Assembly: GCA_000729835.1 (NCBI GenBank)
Contig: JFHB01000043.1
Coordinates: forward strand, 1-64,000
From: Atkinsonella hypoxylon
Taxonomy: Eukaryota > Ascomycota > Sordariomycetes > Hypocreales > Clavicipitaceae
Direction of reading: 5' to 3'
Length of the DNA stretch: 64,000 nucleotides
Shown piece after piece: positions 52,692 to 63,600 of the stretch. Position 1 is the stretch's first letter; every line of letters begins with the position of its first letter. The position numbers and the translations under genes were made by a program. The notes under the pieces are model-generated. The model did no database searches. It worked only from the letters and a program-made list of their open reading frames with translations, and was not told where the DNA came from.

Positions 52692-53800
52692 GGCCACTGA
52701 AGAGAAATGTGCCATGCCGCAACAGAGATTGATTAATGACATGGTTTGCCAGATCAATATCTGCTTGTCTCTTTCTGATTCAACTTTCCGAATTCAAGAT
52801 ACCGAGAGAAACTTTCTTCAAAGGAGTCAAGATGAGGCCGGTCGAGACTGGCTGGGTCATAGATAAGTAGTTTGCCAGCAAAGTCTTGCACATGTGCATC
52901 CCTAACAAAGAAGTATCACTGACGAGAATGTCGATATCGGTGTCAATGTCTAGGAGCGAGCGTGGAGCATAATCTTTCTTCTTTTTATTTTTATATAGAA
53001 AAAAGGGAGAGAGATGTCTTTAAGTGGCACTAAGAAAAAGAAGCCACGAAAGAAGAGGGGAAAATGCCTCTTGTGTACTCTGTAGAACGGCCAGTCAGGC
53101 AAGGCTGGTAGAAGGGAGACTATTTCACAAAAAAAAAAAAAATCCATACCAACCCTGCACGCCGGTGAGTTCAGATGTCACACGAGGGCTGAGGCTTGTA
53201 GCCGATACCGACGCAATTTTCCGCCGCCTGCTGTGGTGCACAGGGCTGCACGGATTGGGACCAAACATGACTGAACATGGAGAGGAAGATGACAAGGCGC
53301 AAAAGAAGCATTGGGGGGAGGGGGGAAGGGCTTGTGCTTGACGGGGACAGGCATTACGAAGCACAGACTCAGATACTTGGGCAAACCAAGAACAGACAGA
53401 AACACTGGCAAAAGCATACGCCTGTTTCCCAGGGCCACGAAAAGCCAGGAGGAGAAAGAGAGCGAAGAGAGGCAAGGGAAGAGAAGCACGGGTACGGACT
53501 TGTCATATCTTGTCACAATTCTGTCATGGCGTTGTCATGGGCTTGTCGTTGGTAGTTACCAAGCGTCCCCAATCTGCCGATTTGTTATTGTGTCGGAATA
53601 TATCTGGTCCTTGCGATGAGCACAATCTGGGTGACATGCCCGATAATGGTCCATGTCCCGACACATGACATTGATCACGACGAAAAGACCTCTTGGGTGT
53701 CATGGACAGCATAGTTGTTGTTGATATGTAGCTGGCGGAATGCCGTGCAGCACAACGCCGTACGCTCGTTTCATTGCCTGGCTCGACGACGTGCTATATT

Positions 53801-53838
53801 CCGAAGGGTCTAGTCCGAAGGGTCTAGTCCGAAGGGTC
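53801..53838 (+). repeat. 14-nt tandem repeat, unit CCGAAGGGTCTAGT
   Basis: Almost three identical copies. Confidence 0.85.
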
Positions 53839-54223
53839 TGTGTAGTGTGGAGTGTTTAGTCTAAAGCACCTACCTGGTGATCGGCGGACGAGCCTACTGC
53901 ATCCGCAGTTTGCTTGCTCGGCTTCGCCCGCACACAAAGCATGGATGCTAGCATGGGTATGTGGATTAGCGTGAACTAGCTGCCGACATTTGCGGGACGA
54001 AGAATGCAAGAATGCTTGCTCTGATCGAGGACGACGTTACGAGGTGTTGTGATGGGTGTACGGAATAGTCCCAACTCGTCATGTCTGCGCGCGGAGACTA
54101 GTGTGTACTTGGCGGCGACAGCATCACTTTTTTTTTGTCGTGGCAACAACTGTTTCTCTGAAATGAATTTTGGTGGTAGCATGGAGCCTCGTCAACGCTA
54201 GGGGCATCATGGTATCGCCCAAG

Positions 54224-54275
54224 CGTGAAGACCCGTGAAGACCCGTGAAGACCTATGAAGACCTATGAAGACCTG
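54224..54275 (+). repeat. Tandem repeat, unit about GTGAAGACCC
   Basis: Five to six imperfect copies, drifting to ATGAAGACCT. Confidence 0.8.
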
Positions 54276-54916
54276 TAAAGGGGAAGCCGGGGTGGGCATC
54301 CGCAGTCTCCAGGGGGGCTGCATCAGGGGGTTGGGTTGGTTCTTGGGGAAGACCTTGCATACGGAGTAGGTACCTACCTATCCGTATACGGACGGACCAA
54401 ACAGGTTTTTAGAGGGGACCCTTGACCTGAGATGAGGAGTTGCCATTCTCGAGTCTTGTCTGTCTCTAGCCGGATCGGAGTGAGCGGCACTAGTGATGCA
54501 CATGTATTTTTCTGTACGACACGAATATCAGCCCTAATGATAAGAGAGCTTTGATCATAATCTCAGAGCAAACTTTGAGCCCTTGCGAATTGTTGTAGAG
54601 CTTCAGCGCAAGTCAGCGGTAGAGAGCCTTGGCCCAGGTGGCGGAAAAAGCGGCATGATCGCCAGCTTCGTCGTGTTGTTGTATTGATGCTCGATGCCTT
54701 GGGATGACGTGCGAAGAGATGCCTAGGTAGTTGCTACGCGGGATGAACTACATCTACGGAGTAGGAGTAGTTTATACGGAGGATAGGTTACGTTACATAC
54801 ATGTGCACTTGGTTTAGGCGAGCTGCTAACCCTGATCCGGTTAGACAGAACGAACAAACAACTGGGAAAGGAAAACCAAGTTTGGCTCATGGTATACCTA
54901 CCTAGGTTAGTACCTA

Positions 54917-54972
54917 AGGTAGGTAGGTAGGTAGGTAGGTAGGTAGGTAGGTAGGTAGGTAGGTAGGTAGGT
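54917..54972 (+). repeat. (AGGT)14 microsatellite
   Basis: Fourteen uninterrupted tetranucleotide units. Not the fungal telomere repeat, which is TTAGGG. Confidence 0.95.
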
Positions 54973-56519
54973 ACGTAATAAATCATATTTTTGTAAGTGC
55001 CATACGTTCTCATTACATGTTTTCCCAAGTTGAGTTCTTATGTTTTTGCTTCTCTTGATTCATTTGATATTTTTTTCTAGTCCAAGAATAGTTACTCGTT
55101 TAATTTTTCTCTATATTGCGATCATGCACTGTAAACGAGCACGCCGTACGGAATACACGCTAGGAGATGGCGAGTCCTAGTAAATCTAAATTAAGGTACC
55201 TAGGCAGGTGTGTCGACGAATCAGAAGAGCAGTTTTACGTCACCGAGATCCGCAGCACCCTCAGATTCTCAGATTCTCAGATTCTGCATCTCTCAGGTCA
55301 GTCAGGTCAGGTCAGTCAGGTCAGGTCGGGTCCGCTCTGAAACCTCTGAAACCTCTCGATGAGAGCTGTAGACTTCCGACGAGACATTTGGCTGCACCAG
55401 ACCGTTTCTCGTTTCCTGACTGACTGACTGACTGACAACTGCTACGCATGCAGTAGCGCAGGGCGGGGCCGTCCGGAGGTTCGATTGCCCTTTTCACAAT
55501 GTCAGAACTTTGGTGAGTTGGCCAATCCTGCGAGCCTCTGCAATCGTGTACTTGTATTTATTATATTTGTCCAGTACGGGATGGACAGGGACAGGTTGGA
55601 CAGGATGGACCCGGGGGGGGGGGAGCGGCAAGAGCGCATCGGGCGGCAGCTCTGTCGGCACCCCTGCGAGCCAGATCAAATGCGGTATACCATACATGAA
55701 GCTGCTGCTATTTATATGCAGTGGAAGTTGCGTACTTGTGGAAGCAATCTTTATACTCAATATTTATTGTTGCACTGTCACAGAAGGTATTTTCACACAG
55801 CAGTGGTGGAGTTTTCAAAGTTCGAGTTGAAGACTTCCTTGGTCAATCAACTGGTCAACTGCTGCAACATGATGGGCTGATCTAGCTAGATACGCCAGAA
55901 CTAATCATAATCAACTATCGAAACCGGATGGGTGGTAGTTAGCAGCTGCCCTAACATATCATTTGAAATCCCCTTGCCCTGCGCCATGTTTGCTTGCCCA
56001 AAGGCCACCCTGCCGTCAGCACGTAAGCAAGCACAAAACAAACAACGGGGTGGACAGTGACGGTGAGCGTCGGAGCATCCTGCCCGACGCATCCTGCCCG
56101 ACGCATCAAACATCCATCATCAAGCCACCATCAAGCTACCATCAAACATCAGGATTCTCGGTAACTATCAGATGACCGTCGACCTCGCTGCACCTTGCAC
56201 CTTGCACAGCTCAGCCACTTTTTTGAGGTTGCGCCCGTTGCTTTACTTTACCCAAATCATTCCCTAGATACGCGACATCATACATACCCACTTGGCTTGA
56301 CCCAGACAACCAAAAGTGTCTTCCCTGAGCAAAACCCGAGGCAATCAGACCTTTCCAAGCGAGTCCCTCTCATCAAACCCGTCGCCAAACGTCTGACGCT
56401 CTGGCTGTCGAGTCGCCGTCGGGTCGCCGTCGGAGCCACAATCCGCGCTCCCCGGCCACTAGCCTCCAAGGCATGGCCGCCGCGGCTCGTCAACGACATC
56501 AGCATCCATCCCGGGCAGA

Positions 56520-58334
56520 ATGGACTCGACGCCAGATGTGAACGCTTCGCGCTCCAAGACTCCGTCTCGAACACCGGCATCGGCAGCTCGCACACCCAAC
56601 AACCGTCGCGCCGCCAGCGCTGAGCCGCCGTCATCACATCGTTCGGCTATCCGTACGCCTCTCGACCGCACCTCCACTCGAGATCTTCTCAACTCAGTCC
56701 GTCGGGGTGCTCCTGCCTCCGGTGGTCGTCGTAACAATGCCCCCACCCCTCATACCGCCGCGGCGCGCAGGGCTCTTGACCAGCGCCGCAATGCGTTGCT
56801 TACGCCTGGAAAAGGTCGTCGACAAAGTCTGAGAGAGCAACGAGAGACGCCCATGGGGCTACTGCAGGATCTCGGTCGAGTGCTGGCTACGAATACAAAA
56901 CCGATTGCCTCATCGTCTCCAAGAGACAGGCCCTCGAGTATAGCGCCTGTTCCTGAAGAGGACCAAGGCGAGGACGAGGACGATGACTTGCCTCTACAAC
57001 CGCCCAGGTTGTCCTTACCCCTCGACGACGACGATCAAGACTCCGAGTTGGTGCCTCCTCGGTCTGTAGGTTTAGAAGACGACACCGGGACCCTGCCTAA
57101 TATCGAGCTGCCCATGCGAGCCCTCAGTGAGCAGCCGGGGAGATATTCCGGCATCAGCTTCGGAAGTCGGCGTGACAGTGACGTCTTTAACAGTAACGAT
57201 GACACCGATGACATTGGCAGAGTGTCCGACTTCTTTCCAGGACTGCTGGAGGATCTTCAAACCAGGGCAAATGCTGCAGCGGATCCTACCCTCAGCCGGT
57301 AATCTCTATCCCATATGCATGGCAGCTCTTTTACGTTGAGACACAATGCTGACAGTCAGAAAGCATCGATGCTGATGAAAGAACGGTTACCATGGGGCAG
57401 CGGCAAAGCGACTTCGGACTGAACATCCCTCTAGATGCCGCAGATCAGACGACATTTATGATGTCGGAGCCGCCCGCAGACGGTGGTGAAACGTCCCCAA
57501 TACAGGAGAGGTCCATAGCAGAGACAACTGCCTACAATGCTGCCAACACAAATGGTGTTGGTGATGTAAGCCTCGACAGAGGAGGCGATGATATTGACGT
57601 GGATGACGATCTAGATCCTGCACCTGTCGAGGATGACGAAGAATTGGAGAGGTATGTGGAGGATGAGGTGGACGCTGGTGGCGGCGACCACGAGATAGAC
57701 GTCCAAGAAGAGAGCGAGGTAGCCCAGCCCTCGTCAGCGGTCAAGCCAAGACAACAAGCAAAGCCCAATAAACGACAACGCAGAATATCGAAGTATGGGA
57801 TCGAATACCCACCGCTACCGCCAGCCTTTGTGAAAAGAGTCGCCCAAACAGCTCTTCATTCGTCCGGCCTGAGCAACACACGTGTGTCTACAGATACTCT
57901 CAACGCCCTTACGCAGGCGTCCGAATGGTACTTTGAACAGCTAGGTGACGATCTGGCAGCTTACGCAAACCATGCGAATCACCAGACAATCGAAGAAAGT
58001 GATGTGGCGACGTTAATGAAAAGGTACGTATACTTCTCATGCAGAACGGAATCGTATGACACATATCCCTCAAGAGCATTGCCCATGCTTTTATCTGGGG
58101 TGCACTGAAGATTGGCTAGAGAGTCACCGTGTTCTAATGCTAATGTACAGACAACGTCAAATCACCTCGGACGCAACCATGTTCTCGCTTGCCCAACGAC
58201 ATTTACCGCGAGAATTACTTCAAGAGTTGAAAATGCCGGTTCCAATGGGGGGCAAGATTCCCCGCAAACATATACGACATAATGAAGATGAGACAGAAGA
58301 TAGCTCCGAGGCTGCATGGACTCAGAGCTCATAG
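56520..58334 (+). CDS. CENP-T (Cnn1) inner kinetochore histone-fold protein
   Basis: Exons 56520-57298, 57364-58023 and 58151-58334 (540 aa). CENP-T pairs with CENP-W, binds centromeric DNA and recruits the Ndc80 complex through its N-terminal tail. The first 400 residues are disordered, rich in Ser/Thr-Pro sites (KTPSRTP, RTPNNRR, LLTPGKGRR) and acidic blocks. The C-terminal histone fold starts at about residue 401: SKYGIEYPPLPPAFVKRVAQ, STDTLNALTQASEWYFEQLG, DDLAAYANHANHQTIEESDV, then the CENP-T-specific extension (TMFSLAQRHLPRELLQELKM). Intron 1 uses an AAG acceptor at 57363 with a CTGAC branch; this is the only join that holds frame. The 3' end lies 72 nt from the convergent SURF1 stop. 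Confidence 0.92.
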
Positions 58335-58406
58335 ACCCGATTGTGGTAATGGTACAGTATGGTAGAGAGACAACAAAGTCATGACCAATGTTTTTATTTT
58401 TCATTT

Positions 58407-59460
58407 TTACAAGTGTTTGCTGGCCTGGACACGGCGTGCAATGTTCGAAGCTGGCTTTTTCAGAACCATGTACAGCATGATTGATGTAGCTACGGACAAC
58501 CCGTACCTGATGATAGTTAGAACATGATGAAGATTAGGCAGGTTATCTCGGAAACGAGCGAGTTGAATTGCAGGGACGATGTGGGGGAAACATACCATGT
58601 AAATATGTACTGGGCGTGATTGTTCCGTAAATTGACTTCGGCGGCCCTGCCGTACGGAATGCCCCTTGCTTCGTAATCCATCATTTTCATAAAGTCGGGT
58701 TCTGCGCCAATTGTGAGCCTATGACGCCCCGTCTGGTTCACCACCAGCACGAAGAGATTGATGAGAACCTACCCATTGTCGCCTCGACCCAAACGGCCTG
58801 GCTCCCCGTCAGAGCAGCCATCTCGACGACGTCAGGGAAGTAAAACTCCCCCTTATCCGGCCGATTGACCGGCGTAAACATGTTCCTCTTCCACGGCTCC
58901 CGCAGCAACCCCTCCACCGTGACCCGGCCGCTCGGCAAACCATCCGGCCTGGACCTCTGCTCCTTGTGCGCCTTGTCGATCCACCCCCGATTGACGAGGA
59001 TCGTCGTCCCGTTCTCCCTCTCCAAGGGTGTGACAACCATGTACCCGTTCTTGCCGTCCCTCATCCTAGGCCCAATGAGCATCTCCTGGTCGTGGCGGAA
59101 GCGCCCGGTTGCGCAGACGCGGCGGTAGTCAAAGTCGTGAATGACAGAAGGGTCAATGGTCGGCGGGAGGGGCAACGGGTCGCGCACGAGCCGGTCTTCC
59201 AGCTTGGCCATCAGCTCGGTCTTCCAGCCGAGGCGGTGAACCTGCCATGTTCCGAGGGCAAAGGCCGTGACGGGGATGAGGGCCAGGAGGAGGATGCCCG
59301 GTCCGTGGCGGCGGCCTGCGCGGACGATTTGCGGGGGCGCATCGAGGATGGAGTGGAAGTCGGGGTTGTCGGCGGGTTGTTTGGCCTTGTGCCACGGGGA
59401 GGTGCATAGGGGACGAGCCGTCGTGCGTAGGCTGCGGAGGATTGCGCGGGGGCAATTCAT
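58407..59460 (-). CDS. SHY1: SURF1/Shy1 cytochrome c oxidase assembly factor
   Basis: Exons 59460-58773, 58701-58596 and 58506-58407 encode 297 aa. Shy1/SURF1 helps insert haem and assemble complex IV in the inner mitochondrial membrane. A presequence is followed by transmembrane helix 1 (GPGILLLALIPVTAFALGTW, about 52-71), the intermembrane-space domain (GYMVVTPLERENGTTILVNR with GWIDKAHKEQ, LREPWKRNMFTPVNRPDKGE, AVWVEATM), and helix 2 near the end (YGLSVATSIMLYMVLKK). The family marks R-W-K after helix 1 (HRLGWKTELM) and NRGW are present. Its start is 225 nt from the divergent UBX gene, so the two probably share a promoter. Confidence 0.95.
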
Positions 59461-59685
59461 TGTCGGTGGGAGGGCGGCGTCACCATGAGGATGGTGTTTT
59501 GGGATGCGGAGGCATGGAGTGGGATGGCTTGGTGCTGGTGTGGAGTGTTGGCATGGTCACTGGTTTTCCCCATGGTTGGTCGTTCACCGCCTGCCGGGGA
59601 CGGTGACCAGTACTGGCTTTATCAAGCGTTGGCGTCGATGAGCACCTTGCCTCGTTCTCACATCACCCGTGAATAGCCAACTACT
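59461..59685. promoter_or_regulatory. Short divergent promoter SURF1 / UBX4-like
   Basis: Only 225 nt separates two divergent start codons, so both core promoters must lie here. No named site recognised. Confidence 0.5.
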
Positions 59686-61334
59686 ATGTTCTACCAAGGG
59701 TCCCTTCAGGAGGGGATATCCACCGCAGTCGGCCAGCAGAAATTGGTTTTCTGCTTCGTGACGAGTAAGAATGCTGATTTGATTTTGTTGAGGTGATTGG
59801 GCTGCTGACGTGGGTAGATGAGAATGATGAAAGCAGGACCTGGGAGAATGAGTTTCTGCAAGATGACTCTGTAAGTTGCGTCGCTGCCCCCTCCCCTTTT
59901 TTTTAACGACTTTAAAGCCGACTGTATATACGCAAGGGGAAGTCGATAATTTACTTATCTCTATAAAAAAATATAAAAATAAAAGCTGACACCCTCTGAC
60001 AGCTCAAAGATGTCATTGCGAAACGAGCCGTCTGTCTACGGCTACCGGCTGGCTCAGAAGAAGCTGGCTACTTGGCGCAGATATTCCCGCTGCCGCAAAC
60101 CCCGACGATAGTTATCATGAAGCACGGGGAATTAAAAGAGTATATCGCTGCCGGGACCAGCAAGGAAGAGTTCCTGCGCCGAATCCAAAACGCCTTTGAC
60201 ATTCCGCCATCGCCCACACAGCCCTCCGCAACGACCGTCCGACCAGCACCTTCTGATTCCCTCTCTTCATCACCGCCCCCCACAGCCGCGGCCCCTGCCG
60301 GGCCATCCGATGCAAGTGGTGTTCCCCCAACCGTACAACAGTCCGATACCGTACGGCGTGTGCTCGAAGAGAGGGCCGCGAAGTTGCAGGCTGCGAAACA
60401 AGCGGCGGAGGAGAGAGCCAAGGAGGAACGGGCCAGGCAGAAAAAGGAGGCGGAGAAGGAGGTCGAGGCCGAGGCCGGGCGGAGTGCGCAGAAACAGGCT
60501 GAGCTGTTAAGGAAGAAAAAGCAGGAGGCGTCTGACGAGAGGAGGCGGATCCTCAAGCGAATCCAGGACGACAAGGAAGAGAGGCGCCGGAAAGCGCGGG
60601 AGCGAGAGCAGCAGAGGTTGGAGAGTCAGTCGAGGAGTGATTCGTCCTCGACGGTGGCCAGCGCCCTTCCCTCGTCGATAGGGCCATCTTCCGCTCGAGC
60701 AGGCGAGTTCACGTCCATTCAAGTCCGGCTGTTCGACGGCTCGACGATCCGGTCACGGTTCAAGACATCGTCACCGGTAAAGGACGTCCGAAAATGGATC
60801 GACGAGTCCCGCGCGGACCGCTCACTACCGTATGCGCTCAAGCAGCTACTCACGCCGCTGCCCAGCAGACAGATAGACGACACTGAGGAGGACAAATCAC
60901 TAGGCGAAGTGGGCTTGTCCCCTTCCTCGACTCTCATCCTGGTTCCCATCCGGAGCTACGCCTCTGCGTATGACGATTCGTCCCAGGGCCTCTTGTCTTG
61001 GCTTAGCAGTTTGATTGTGGGTTTTGTCACATCCTGGTTCGGGCTACTTGGTCTCGGTGGGGGTAACAACAGCAACAGCAGTAGCGATGCCGACGGCCGG
61101 TCTGCTGCAGAGCAGTCCGCTGGCTCTGCGTCGGCGCAAACCAAGAGTCGTGGCAAGCCTGGGGGTCCAGATGATGGGCGATGGGATCATCAACTGTACA
61201 ATGGGAATTCGGTAGGTTCTGGACTTGCTCTTTTTTCTTTTCTTTCTTTCTTTTTTTTTTTTTTTCCCAAGTTGCCGCTACTAATAGCTTTCCAGTTAAA
61301 TTTCGAACCGAGACCGGATGATGAGGAGACGTAG
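59686..61334 (+). CDS. UBX-domain protein, UBXN4/Ubx4-like ER adaptor of Cdc48
   Basis: Exons 59686-59764, 59818-59870, 60003-61211 and 61296-61334 encode 459 aa. The N-terminus is a thioredoxin-like domain (MFYQGSLQEGISTAVGQQKL, VFCFVTNENDESRTWENEFL, LAQIFPLPQTPTIVIMKHGE). Then come a Pro/Ser linker and a long charged coiled coil (residues 150-240). The UBX domain (SIQVRLFDGSTIRSRFKTSS; LPYALKQLLTPLPSRQ; LSPSSTLILVPI) would bind Cdc48/p97. A hydrophobic hairpin near the C-terminus (LLSWLSSLIVGFVTSWFGLL) suggests ER-membrane insertion, as in UBXN4/erasin, a factor of ER-associated degradation. The last intron (84 nt) is in frame and stop-free; retention would add 28 hydrophobic residues near the C-terminus. 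The usual FPR loop of UBX domains is replaced by LPS. Confidence 0.9.
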
Positions 61335-61688
61335 CTGGTTTCGCGTCTTTCAAAGTGAAACCTCTTTTTGATTTAGATTTCAGTTATCATTCAGTATATC
61401 AATGAGGACTGAGACTGTTGACGAGACATCACATGGAGCATGGTAGTTGCGGTAGCCCAAGGAAATGTTCAGCTGCATATACTTGTGACCGAAATCAAGT
61501 GAATTTACGTGCAAGCACCAAAGTCGAGTGCAGGAACGCGTCCTGCCATGACTGATTGTATACCGCCACAATGCAGAGCGGGGGATTTCTATACACTACA
61601 GAATCAAATCACCACGCAACGCAGACCGTAATCCACCTCAACACTGCCATCATCACAGCCATGCTATCCACCTCAACTCCCAACGACA
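61335..61688. other. Convergent 3' intergenic spacer
   Basis: Downstream regions of the UBX and Mix17 genes; nothing else seen. Confidence 0.6.
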
Positions 61689-62227
61689 TTAGTACTGACT
61701 AGCAGCAGCCTGGCAAGCCTTCAACTGCTCCAGATACCAATTGCAAATCTGCATGTTCCCGCCGTTATCATCCATGCACTTGGTAAACTGCTGCGTCGCC
61801 GCCTGGCAGTTGTTACCCCATTGCTGCTGCTGCTGGGCCTGAGCCTGCACAGGCTGGGCCGCAGGCTCGGAGGAGCCGCCGGAGAAGAGGCCGCCGATAG
61901 CATGGCCGACCGACGAGCCGATGGCGACACCACTGTGGTCCAAACTTGAGTTAGCGTCAAAGCTTTCCAGTGCTGCCCTACGTCTTCTTTTGTATTCCCC
62001 CTAGAAAAAAAAAAAAAAACGTACGCTGCTGTGCTGGCCATCTGGCCGAAGAGCCCTGGGCCCTGGGAGGCCGGCGCGGCGGGAGCCATCTGTTGAGGAG
62101 CCATTTGCTGGGGGGCTGCCATGGTAGAGCTTGGCCGTTGCTGCTGGGGCATGGAAGAGGCGGCGGTGGGACGGGTTGGCGCCCGCGAGGGAGCGGGTGC
62201 GCGGCCGACGGAGCGATTGCGAGGCAT
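61689..62227 (-). CDS. MIX17: Mix17/CHCHD2-type twin CX9C mitochondrial protein
   Basis: Exons 62227-62025 and 61932-61689 give 148 aa. The N-terminus is Arg/Ala/Pro-rich (mitochondrial targeting) and Gln/Met/Pro-rich (APQQMAPQQMAPAAP). A central Gly-rich hydrophobic segment (GVAIGSSVGHAIGGLFSGG) is typical of the family. The CHCH domain has C-QAATQQFTK-C and C-NWYLEQLKA-C, two exact CX9C motifs that Mia40 would oxidise in the intermembrane space. Yeast Mix17 and human CHCHD2/CHCHD10 support respiration and cristae. The 92-nt intron contains a T14-type run right after the donor. Location between two other mitochondrial/nuclear housekeeping genes has no evident meaning. Confidence 0.93.
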
Positions 62228-62488
62228 GGTTGATGGTTGATGCGATGGTGAAGATGGGTGAAGGAAGTGAAAGTACGTGCGATGGGATTCTTAAGGGTGT
62301 GGCTGGCCTATCAGGGGGTGTAGAATTGTGGGCTGGCGTAGACGGGCTTTCCAGACATGGGCATGGGATTACAAGTCAAGCAAAATCTAGCATGTTCCGC
62401 AACGAAGGCCAGGCCGTAATTGCACCGCAACACCAATCCCCCCGATTCCCCACGAACAGTCAATACATACCAAGCCTTTCTACTACAA

Positions 62489-63107
62489 CTACCGCCGCCG
62501 CAGCCTCTTCCTGCCCCCCTCGCCAGCGCGCTTCCCCTCTTTCAAAAGCGCCTTCGCACGCTCCTCGGCAATCCTCTCCGCCAGCTTCCGCCCCAGCACC
62601 TTGTCATCGCCCTAACAAGATTTAGCCTCACCCCGTGGTCATCAATTCTCAGCCAGGGAACATCACGACATACCAGGCTTGCTTTGAGCACCCGCGCCGC
62701 AGCCTCCTGGTCGACGACGACGGTTCTCGTCTGGGTGGCCTCCTCCGCGGTTTGGATCTTGGCGAAGTAGCCTTGTACGCGCTTGAGTTCGGCGTACACG
62801 GCGTGGTGCTGGGCGTTTGTGCCCTGGAGGCGGAGATGGGCTGGCTGGCTTGGTTAGTATGGCGCTTTCTTGGGGGAGGGTTTTTTTAATTTTTTTAATT
62901 TTTTAATTTTTAATTTTTTTTGGGCTTACCGTAGAGGAGGGATTCGATGGCGTATGCGGAGAGGGTGAAGAGCTTTGCTTTGTCGAGGAGGGGGAGGTGG
63001 GATGATGTTTGGGCGAGGTTGAGGAGCGGCTGGAGGGTTTCTTGGAGGGTGGTCAGGTTGGTTGATAGCTTTTGGAGGTCGGGGGTTATGGTCTTTATGT
63101 CGGCCAT
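62489..63107 (-). CDS. LRP1: Rrp47/Lrp1 (C1D family) exosome cofactor
   Basis: Exons 63107-62930, 62840-62674 and 62611-62489 encode 155 aa. Rrp47 binds Rrp6 and guides the nuclear exosome in 3' processing of 5.8S rRNA and small nucleolar RNAs. The Sas10/C1D domain covers residues 10 to 115: DLQKLSTNLTTLQETLQPLL, LPLLDKAKLFTLSAYAIESL, then across intron 1 LLYAHLRLQGTNAQHHAVYA with ELKRVQGYFAKIQTAE. The tail is Lys/Arg-rich (EERAKALLKEGKRAGEGGRK, ending RLRRR), as expected for RNA binding. Intron 1 (89 nt) is flanked by T/A-rich repeats. An in-frame ATG further upstream was not used because it precedes a stretch without family similarity. Confidence 0.92.
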
Positions 63108-63600
63108 TGTGAGGGTGGATGGTTGGTTGTTTGTGGGTTGCGTGTAGTTTTTTTGGTTGTGGGTGGAGGGGGGGGGGGCTGATTGGTGGTTGCCGTGCTT
63201 TTTGCCGTGCTTTTGCCAGTCAGTCACTGGAGCAGGAGAACGACATTTGATGAAGGTGAGACCAGGTTTTTGGCCTCGCAGTCTATATGCATCCACCTTA
63301 TCGCAAGTCAACGCATCTCCTCCACTGCAATATCAGTAGTCACATTCCCTCTCATCGCCCGACTATAAGGACACCTTTCCCTCGTCCTCTCCACCAGGCG
63401 CTCCAAATCGCCGCCCTTCACCCCCTTCACCCGGACCCGCATGTCCACCCGAACCCAGGTGCGGCATCACTCCAGTCAACCGCTCATCTGATGCCTCTGG
63501 CTAGCTACGATGACGGGATTACGGAATCAAAGCTAGAATTCGCAAAGCTACGCACAACTTAGTGCAGAAGAAGAAATGACTTCATACCGCTATCCACCTG
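63108..63600. other. Intergenic
   Basis: LRP1 promoter and 3' flank of the oxidoreductase gene. A G9-10 run is at about 63168-63178. Confidence 0.6.

Larger units (their letters stand above)
52692..56519. other. Gene-poor, repeat-rich stretch
   Basis: No gene could be supported. Contents: poly(A) at 53130-53142; a 14-nt repeat (unit CCGAAGGGTCTAGT) at 53801-53838; a 10-11-nt repeat (unit GTGAAGACCC) at 54224-54275; an (AGGT)14 array at 54917-54972; ATTCTCAG and GTCAG/GTCAGGTCAG arrays at 55262-55326; (CTGA)n at 55417-55436; G-run at 55612-55622; TACGGAGTA at 54360-54368 and 54755-54763. Confidence 0.55.

Noticed and set aside
54917..54972. Possible internal telomere-like repeat
   Set aside because: The unit is AGGT, not TTAGGG; a plain tetranucleotide microsatellite.
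55470..55490. GGTTCGATTGCC resembling a tRNA B box
   Set aside because: No acceptor stem, A box or anticodon arm could be folded around it.
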